From contig JACQXH010000153.1 of the NCBI GenBank assembly GCA_016208845.1, forward strand, positions 1 to 9,495: a stretch of DNA of 9,495 nucleotides. The letters run 5' to 3'. The position numbers and the translations under genes were made by a program. Shown piece after piece: positions 6,592 through 9,495 of this stretch. Within the stretch, counting starts at the first letter, position 1, and each line of letters opens with the position of its first letter. The notes beneath the pieces were generated by a model. The model made no database searches. It was not told the origin of the DNA and worked only from the letters and a program-made list of their open reading frames with translations. Source of the DNA: Nitrospirota bacterium (GTDB lineage: Bacteria > Nitrospirota > Thermodesulfovibrionia > UBA6902 > BMS3Bbin08).

Positions 6592-7337
6592 ACAGGCCTC
6601 AAGATCCCTGATATTGGTCTTTGTTTATGAGAGCTGTAAAGCGCATTGAACGTGTGAAATAACTCTTCCTGAGTCCCGCTCTTGCCGGCAATGAACTGGA
6701 TGTCGTCTGTGAGGAGTACATCAAGGTTTCTGTAACGCTCCTTAAATTCCTCCATTCTGTTGTTCCTCATGGAATAAACAAATTCATTTGTAAACTGTTC
6801 TGCGGGCGAATAGAGCAGTTTTATGTCGGGCGCTTTGTCTATGACATAATTGCCTATTGCATTCATAAGGTGTGTTTTGCCGAGGCCGACCCCTCCATAG
6901 ATAAAAAGCGGATTATATGTTTTGCCAGGGGCCTCAGCAACTGCCATGGCAGCAGCGCGGGCGAACTGATTGCTCGGGCCGGTCACAAAATTTTCAAAAG
7001 TGTACTTGGGATTAAGGAAAATCCCCCGGCTCGCAAGTTTTGCCCTCCTGTTCTCCCTTTTAGTTTCAATTTTCCGGAGGGCTGCATTTTCCTGCTTTTC
7101 AAAGACCTTGAATTTGAGATTGACCGGGCTGTTAGTGAATTTTTCAATGGTCTCTGCGATCAATCCCTGGTAGCGGTCCTCGATCCATTCTTTAAAGAAC
7201 CTGTTCGGCACCTCAAGGATGATCTGATCCTGTGCCTGCTGCAATTTGAGCGGCTTGAACCAGAGTTCAGACGTCTGGCTGCCAAGCTTCTCTTCTATTA
7301 TCTCAAGGGTTTTAGCCCAAGCCTCTTCAATTTCCAT
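6588..7337 (-). CDS. dnaA: DnaA N-terminal fragment (domains I-II and part of the AAA+ domain III)
   Basis: Replication initiator ATPase, truncated. Domain I is about 1-80 (helicase-loading and self-interaction region), a short linker about 81-108, and domain III starts at NPKYTFENFVTGPSNQFA. Walker A is GGVGLGKT (148-155) and Walker B is LLTDD (208-212). Homology ends at HKQ (237-239), followed by ten unrelated residues and a stop. Normal DnaA continues with sensor 1 (TSDR), the arginine finger (SRF) and the lid; all are absent. Relative to E. coli DnaA about 66-68 codons are missing and the frame changes, after which the DnaA sequence resumes. The product could bind ATP but should not form active oligomers or bind oriC. 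Start ATG at 7337 has AGGA 5 bases upstream. Without the lesion the protein would be about 445 residues, normal for the family. Confidence 0.93.
   Translation of the reverse strand: MEIEEAWAKTLEIIEEKLGSQTSELWFKPLKLQQAQDQIILEVPNRFFKEWIEDRYQGLIAETIEKFTNSPVNLKFKVFEKQENAALRKIETKRENRRAKLASRGIFLNPKYTFENFVTGPSNQFARAAAMAVAEAPGKTYNPLFIYGGVGLGKTHLMNAIGNYVIDKAPDIKLLYSPAEQFTNEFVYSMRNNRMEEFKERYRNLDVLLTDDIQFIAGKSGTQEELFHTFNALYSSHKQRPISGILRPV
6613..6623 (-). other. dnaA: Deletion and frameshift junction inside dnaA
   Basis: Read on the minus strand, CAT AAA CAA (His-Lys-Gln, after the FNALYSS region) runs directly into AAG ACC AAT ATC AGG GAT in a different frame (Lys-Thr-Asn-Ile-Arg-Asp, sensor 2 region). 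The join lies within ACAAAGACCAA; the exact point cannot be fixed because the short A-rich bases could belong to either side. The lost length is roughly 200 bp and not a multiple of three. Confidence 0.8.
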
Positions 7338-7393
7338 TATTTCCTAAAGTTCAAAAAAGATAATTCAGTTAACTTGCGGTAAGATAAACAAAG

Positions 7394-7402
7394 TTATGCA
7401 CA
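7394..7402 (+). promoter_or_regulatory. DnaA box TTATGCACA
   Basis: A full match to TTWTNCACA, lying in the dnaA 5' leader downstream of the predicted promoter. This suits autoregulation by DnaA and/or an origin role. Confidence 0.6.
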
Positions 7403-7415
7403 AATGTTAACAAGT

Positions 7416-7424
7416 TGTTGATAA
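7416..7424 (-). promoter_or_regulatory. Near-match DnaA box TTATCAACA
   Basis: On the minus strand it reads TTATCAACA, one base from TTATCCACA. It faces the box at 7394-7402, about 13 bases away, so the pair is convergent. Confidence 0.4.
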
Positions 7425-7460
7425 ACTCCCCAAGATTGCACGACGAGTAATGATATAGGG

Positions 7461-7496
7461 ATTACAGGGATGTATTATACGCATATTCCCTGTTAT
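7461..7496. repeat. Inverted repeat enclosing the dnaA -10 box
   Basis: Arms ACAGGGA (7464-7470) and TCCCTGT (7487-7493) are exact complements, and two of the three next outer positions also pair. The 16 bases between contain the predicted -10 element. The layout is that of an operator, but no regulator can be named. Confidence 0.5.
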
Positions 7497-7502
7497 AGGC
7501 AA
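7474..7502 (-). promoter_or_regulatory. Predicted sigma-70 promoter of dnaA
   Basis: On the minus strand TTGCCT (-35, 7497-7502) is separated by exactly 17 bases from a perfect TATAAT (-10, 7474-7479). Transcription would begin near 7467, giving dnaA a leader of about 130 bases containing the DnaA-box sites. The promoter starts only 18 bases after the RAYT stop codon, so dnaA need not depend on read-through from that gene. Confidence 0.65.
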
Positions 7503-7520
7503 GTCTTTTTTATGATCTGA

Positions 7521-8201
7521 TTATGCCGGTGCAGTAGGTGATTTCCGGGGTCTGCCGCGGGGTCTTGCGAGAAGATCTCTGCCGAGGTTTTGACTGACGC
7601 TTTTTGCAAAAAGCTCGTTGCCAAAAGGCCTGCCTGATCTGGTGCACGAGCGAATTGTTATCAGCTCATCGCTGCCTGCCGGACTCCGAAGAAAGTCAAT
7701 GTACTCACTGCGTCCTTCATCAGAAAAAATATCCTCATCCAATATCCTGTCAGTGGTTCCGGTCACATGTGCTGCGGCGCTTGAATAGATATAATCTTCT
7801 TCCTCAGTGACGAGACCGGCACGCTTGGGGTTTTGCTCTATATATCTCACTACGGACCATAAAAAATTCTCCTTGTCCACGATGCATGAATAATACCTGC
7901 TTTCCCACAGCCTTCCGCTCCTGTTATATTTTTTATTTGCATATTGGGAATAACATAGTGTTGCTCCCTGCATTGTCTTAGACAGTGAATATTCATGCAG
8001 AGGTTTTAAGAGCAGGTGAACATGATTTGGCATAAGGCAATATGCAAGTATTTGGCATCCCCATTTCTCAGAATATTTTTTAATGAGATATAAGTAGACC
8101 CAGCGGTCTTTTTCTTCAAGAAAAACTACATTATTGTTGTTGCCTCTTTGAAGAATATGGTGCGGATAATTGATTGATATGGCCCTTGCTATCCTAGGCA
8201 T
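7521..8201 (-). CDS. REP-associated tyrosine transposase (RAYT, Y1/IS200-like HUH family)
   Basis: Single-strand DNA transposase-like protein of the Y1 HUH family, whose relatives cut and rejoin palindromic REP sequences. In the 226 residues are the RAYT N-terminus MPRIARAISINYPHHILQRGN, the metal-binding HUH motif in MPNHVHLL (His60, Val61, His62), GRLWESRYYS (96-105) and the expected catalytic Tyr120 in VRYIEQNPKRAGLV. The C-terminal tail (about 187-221) with TRSGRPFGNELF, LGRDLL and the basic RPRGRPRK is typical of RAYT rather than true IS200 TnpA. The gene appears intact. It sits alone between fdhD and dnaA, both on the same strand. No paired insertion-sequence ends are visible, as expected for this mostly single-copy family. 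RAYT assignment is strong; the DNA target is unknown. Confidence 0.92.
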   Translation of the reverse strand: MPRIARAISINYPHHILQRGNNNNVVFLEEKDRWVYLYLIKKYSEKWGCQILAYCLMPNHVHLLLKPLHEYSLSKTMQGATLCYSQYANKKYNRSGRLWESRYYSCIVDKENFLWSVVRYIEQNPKRAGLVTEEEDYIYSSAAAHVTGTTDRILDEDIFSDEGRSEYIDFLRSPAGSDELITIRSCTRSGRPFGNELFAKSVSQNLGRDLLARPRGRPRKSPTAPA

Positions 8202-8206
8202 GAATT

Positions 8207-8235
8207 ATAATACTTCAGAGGGGGTAGTTTGTCAA
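8207..8235 (-). promoter_or_regulatory. Strong sigma-70 promoter of the RAYT gene, likely leaderless
   Basis: On the minus strand a perfect TTGACA (-35, 8230-8235) lies exactly 17 bases before TATTAT (-10, 8207-8212, five of six bases). The start point would fall near 8199-8201, at the ATG itself, so the mRNA would lack a leader; no Shine-Dalgarno sequence is seen before the ATG. An overlapping TATAAT at 8204-8209 would have a 20-base spacer and is less likely. Confidence 0.6.
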
Positions 8236-8240
8236 TAAAA

Positions 8241-8257
8241 AGGATGTGTCCCTATTT
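8241..8257. repeat. GGGACACATCC motif at the fdhD 3' end
   Basis: The minus strand reads AAATAGGGACACATCCT, and the TAG within it is the fdhD stop codon. From memory, AAATAGGG(G)ACA-type sequences recur beside Y1 transposase genes in related genomes, so this may mark the upstream limit of the RAYT-associated segment. No matching copy is seen on the dnaA side. Confidence 0.3.
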
Positions 8258-9028
8258 AATTCTATCTCTCGCACTATAAATATTGAGGTTTTGGCCCCTT
8301 AGAAAGCCAATTAGTGTTACATTATGATTACGTGCTGCTTCAATTGCCATATCAGTCGGCGCTGAGCGGCTTATAAGTATCGGGATGCCGTTTCTAACCC
8401 CCTTATTTACTATTTCCGATGAAAGCCTTCCGCTTAAAAGCAGCATCTTATCTTTGGTAGATATATTTTCAAGATAGGCATATCCAATGATTTTATCAAC
8501 AGCATTATGTCTTCCAATGTCTTCAGCAAAGACGATAATATCTTTTTCATCGCAGAGCGCGGCGCTGTGGACCCCGCCTGTTTTATTAAAAAGCTCTGAC
8601 TTTTTTTGAAATTCTTTGTAACGTCCAAAAATATTTTCTATGCTGACACTAACGTTATCCCGGATTACCGGCAATTCTTTATTGAGAGAAAAAGTAATTC
8701 CTTTTGCACAGCCGGACGTCAAAGTCTCAGCAGCATGAGGGATGTCAACCGGAAGGTAGACCTCTATATCTTTTTCTTTCCAGATTATTTCTATACTTTC
8801 CGCACACCAGTTTTGGCGCAGATTGTTCCCGCTGCTGTCAAGAAACCCTTCTGAAAGTGCAAATCCTGTGATCAGTTCTTTGACCATCGTAGGGGTGCAG
8901 AGAAGGCTAAGGACTTCATTGTTATTGGCGAATATCCTTAATCTTTTCTCTGACGCAATTTCATCCGGTGTTTCAGTGTATTCGCCATTTTTATATTTCG
9001 TGATTATGATATTTGTTGAAGGTTCCAT
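8252..9028 (-). CDS. fdhD: Formate dehydrogenase accessory sulfurtransferase FdhD
   Basis: Cytosolic protein that passes sulfur from a cysteine desulfurase to the molybdenum/tungsten bis-MGD cofactor of formate dehydrogenase, which activates that enzyme. The 258 residues match the family throughout: LITGFALSEGF (52-62), TSGCAKG (104-110), TGGVHSAAL (150-158), EDIGRHNAVDKIIG (169-182), LLLSGRLSSEIV (197-208), ISRSAPTDMAIEAA (219-232) and the end LIGFLRGQNLNIYS. The sulfur-carrying loop keeps only Cys107; the second Cys of the E. coli CxxC pair is absent, a variant seen in other lineages. The start at 9028 has AAGAGG about 6 bases upstream. No formate dehydrogenase gene is in view, so its partner must be elsewhere. 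It ends 50 bp before the RAYT gene on the same strand. Confidence 0.95.
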   Translation of the reverse strand: MEPSTNIIITKYKNGEYTETPDEIASEKRLRIFANNNEVLSLLCTPTMVKELITGFALSEGFLDSSGNNLRQNWCAESIEIIWKEKDIEVYLPVDIPHAAETLTSGCAKGITFSLNKELPVIRDNVSVSIENIFGRYKEFQKKSELFNKTGGVHSAALCDEKDIIVFAEDIGRHNAVDKIIGYAYLENISTKDKMLLLSGRLSSEIVNKGVRNGIPILISRSAPTDMAIEAARNHNVTLIGFLRGQNLNIYSARDRIK

Positions 9029-9348
9029 AGCGTGCCTCTTATTAGTTCTATAATAACTTTTTTTTTAAATCCTTGCCCTGTGAATTGATTGGATTCACTC
9101 CTTTGCGAGAATCACGAACAAAAAGCCCAAAAATAGGAATCTCCTATAAGATTCAAAGTAGTTGAAAAAAAAATCAGCAATCTCTATGATGTTCATATTG
9201 CAAAAGATACTGTTTATTAATAATAACCACTCAGGTGGATAGTGTGTAGGGGTATAGTTATTTATGCAGATAGTCTGTAGGTATTCAGTCGTTTAGCTAA
9301 CGGACTACAGACTAAAAGACTAAACAACCTGCGTAGTTTATTTTAATA
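9029..9348. other. Divergent intergenic region between fdhD and the NusG-like gene
   Basis: A 320-bp A/T-rich gap from which both genes are read outward. It contains three small inverted repeats: GTGAAT/ATTCAC with arms 9080-9085 and 9093-9098, GAATCT/AGATTC with arms 9137-9142 and 9149-9154, and the larger structure at 9271-9314. The first lies upstream of fdhD and has the shape of an operator. I found no promoter that I would defend for either gene. No tRNA or other RNA gene is recognised and no further coding region is seen. Confidence 0.5.
9271..9314. repeat. Nested hairpin upstream of the NusG-like gene
   Basis: Outer arms TAGTCTGTAG (9271-9280) and CTACAGACTA (9305-9314) are perfect 10-bp complements. 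The bases between include an inner imperfect stem, AGTCGTT (9287-9293) with AACGGACT (9299-9306), which overlaps the outer arm by two bases. The sequence TGTAGGTAT at 9277-9285 also resembles TGTAGGGGTAT at 9245-9255. The structure ends 34 bases before the start codon of the next gene, so it would lie in that gene's mRNA leader if transcription begins upstream. Confidence 0.6.
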
Positions 9349-9495
9349 ATGAATATAGAACCAGGAACACAAACACAGCAGACAGGTAATTCACCCCGGT
9401 GGTATGCGGTCCATGTCAGGTCAAGACATGAGGTCCAGGTATTTGAGCGGCTTAAGATGAAAAGCATAGAGGCCTTTCTGCCGACAGTTGAAAGA
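9349..9495 (+). CDS. NusG/RfaH/UpxY-like transcription antitermination protein, N-terminal part
   Basis: Partial gene running off the right edge; 49 codons are visible. After a polar leader of about 16 residues the protein reads RWYAVHVRSRHEVQVFERLK, then SIEAFLPTVER. This is the start of a NusG N-terminal domain, which binds RNA polymerase. The style (WYAVHVRSRHE, FLPTVER) is that of specialised paralogues such as RfaH or UpxY that control long polysaccharide operons, rather than housekeeping NusG, which normally sits with secE and the ribosomal protein genes. An in-frame TAG at 9334-9336 limits the start to the ATG at 9349; no good ribosome site precedes it. A capsule or exopolysaccharide cluster downstream would fit but is not visible. 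Confidence 0.8.
   Translation, partial: MNIEPGTQTQQTGNSPRWYAVHVRSRHEVQVFERLKMKSIEAFLPTVER

Larger units (their letters stand above)
7338..7520. promoter_or_regulatory. dnaA leader and putative origin-associated region
   Basis: The 183-bp gap between the RAYT stop and the dnaA start. It holds the dnaA promoter, an inverted repeat around its -10 and DnaA-box-like sites, all listed separately. The run from 7338 to 7425 is A/T-rich. Position next to dnaA, with a DnaA box, is typical of bacterial origins, but one good box and one near-match are fewer than most oriC regions have, so the main origin may lie elsewhere. Confidence 0.5.

Noticed and set aside
6613..6629. Programmed ribosomal frameshift joining the two dnaA frames
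   Set aside because: There is no slippery heptamer in the zero frame (CAT AAA CAA AGA), and frameshifting could not restore the missing sensor 1 and arginine-finger residues.
6870..7382. Plus-strand open frame of 170 codons opposite dnaA
   Set aside because: It is the complement of the DnaA Walker A region and N-terminus; no independent family resemblance.

Overview
The window looks like a chromosomal segment of a free-living, Gram-negative-type bacterium, carrying the replication-initiation cluster dnaA-dnaN-gyrB on the minus strand. The long (794-residue) GyrB with a C-terminal insertion, the FdhD, the membrane diguanylate cyclase and the many short intergenic palindromes would fit a Nitrospirota or deltaproteobacterial-type anaerobe. 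That placement is an impression from protein style, not a proven assignment.

Layout. On the plus strand at the left are a dCMP deaminase (63-494) and a two-TM HAMP-GAF-GGDEF diguanylate cyclase (724-2235). A convergent gap with a perfect 32-bp GC-rich palindrome follows. On the minus strand, reading right to left, come fdhD (8252-9028), a REP-associated Y1 transposase (RAYT, 7521-8201), dnaA in two pieces (6588-7337 and 6199-6591), dnaN (5023-6129) and gyrB (2385-4769). No recF lies between dnaN and gyrB; that gap holds CACAGAG-type inverted repeats instead. At the right edge a plus-strand gene starts (9349 to beyond the end) that encodes a NusG/RfaH/UpxY-like N-terminal domain.

Function. 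DnaA, the beta clamp and GyrB serve replication initiation, processivity and supercoiling. The leader between the RAYT gene and dnaA has a well-formed sigma-70 promoter (TTGCCT-17-TATAAT), a DnaA box matching TTWTNCACA and a near-match box, so it may be an autoregulated dnaA promoter and part of the origin. The dCMP deaminase feeds dUMP/dTTP synthesis, FdhD matures formate dehydrogenase, and the cyclase makes c-di-GMP.

The most striking oddity is dnaA. About 66-68 codons between the Walker B region and the sensor 2 helix are missing, with a change of frame, so sensor 1 and the arginine finger are absent. It is either a real lesion in a normally essential gene or an assembly error. Other points are an Asp-to-Val change in the DnaN TDGHRLA motif, a RAYT gene whose strong promoter predicts a leaderless transcript, and several families of intergenic inverted repeats. 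I see no convincing new multi-gene system.
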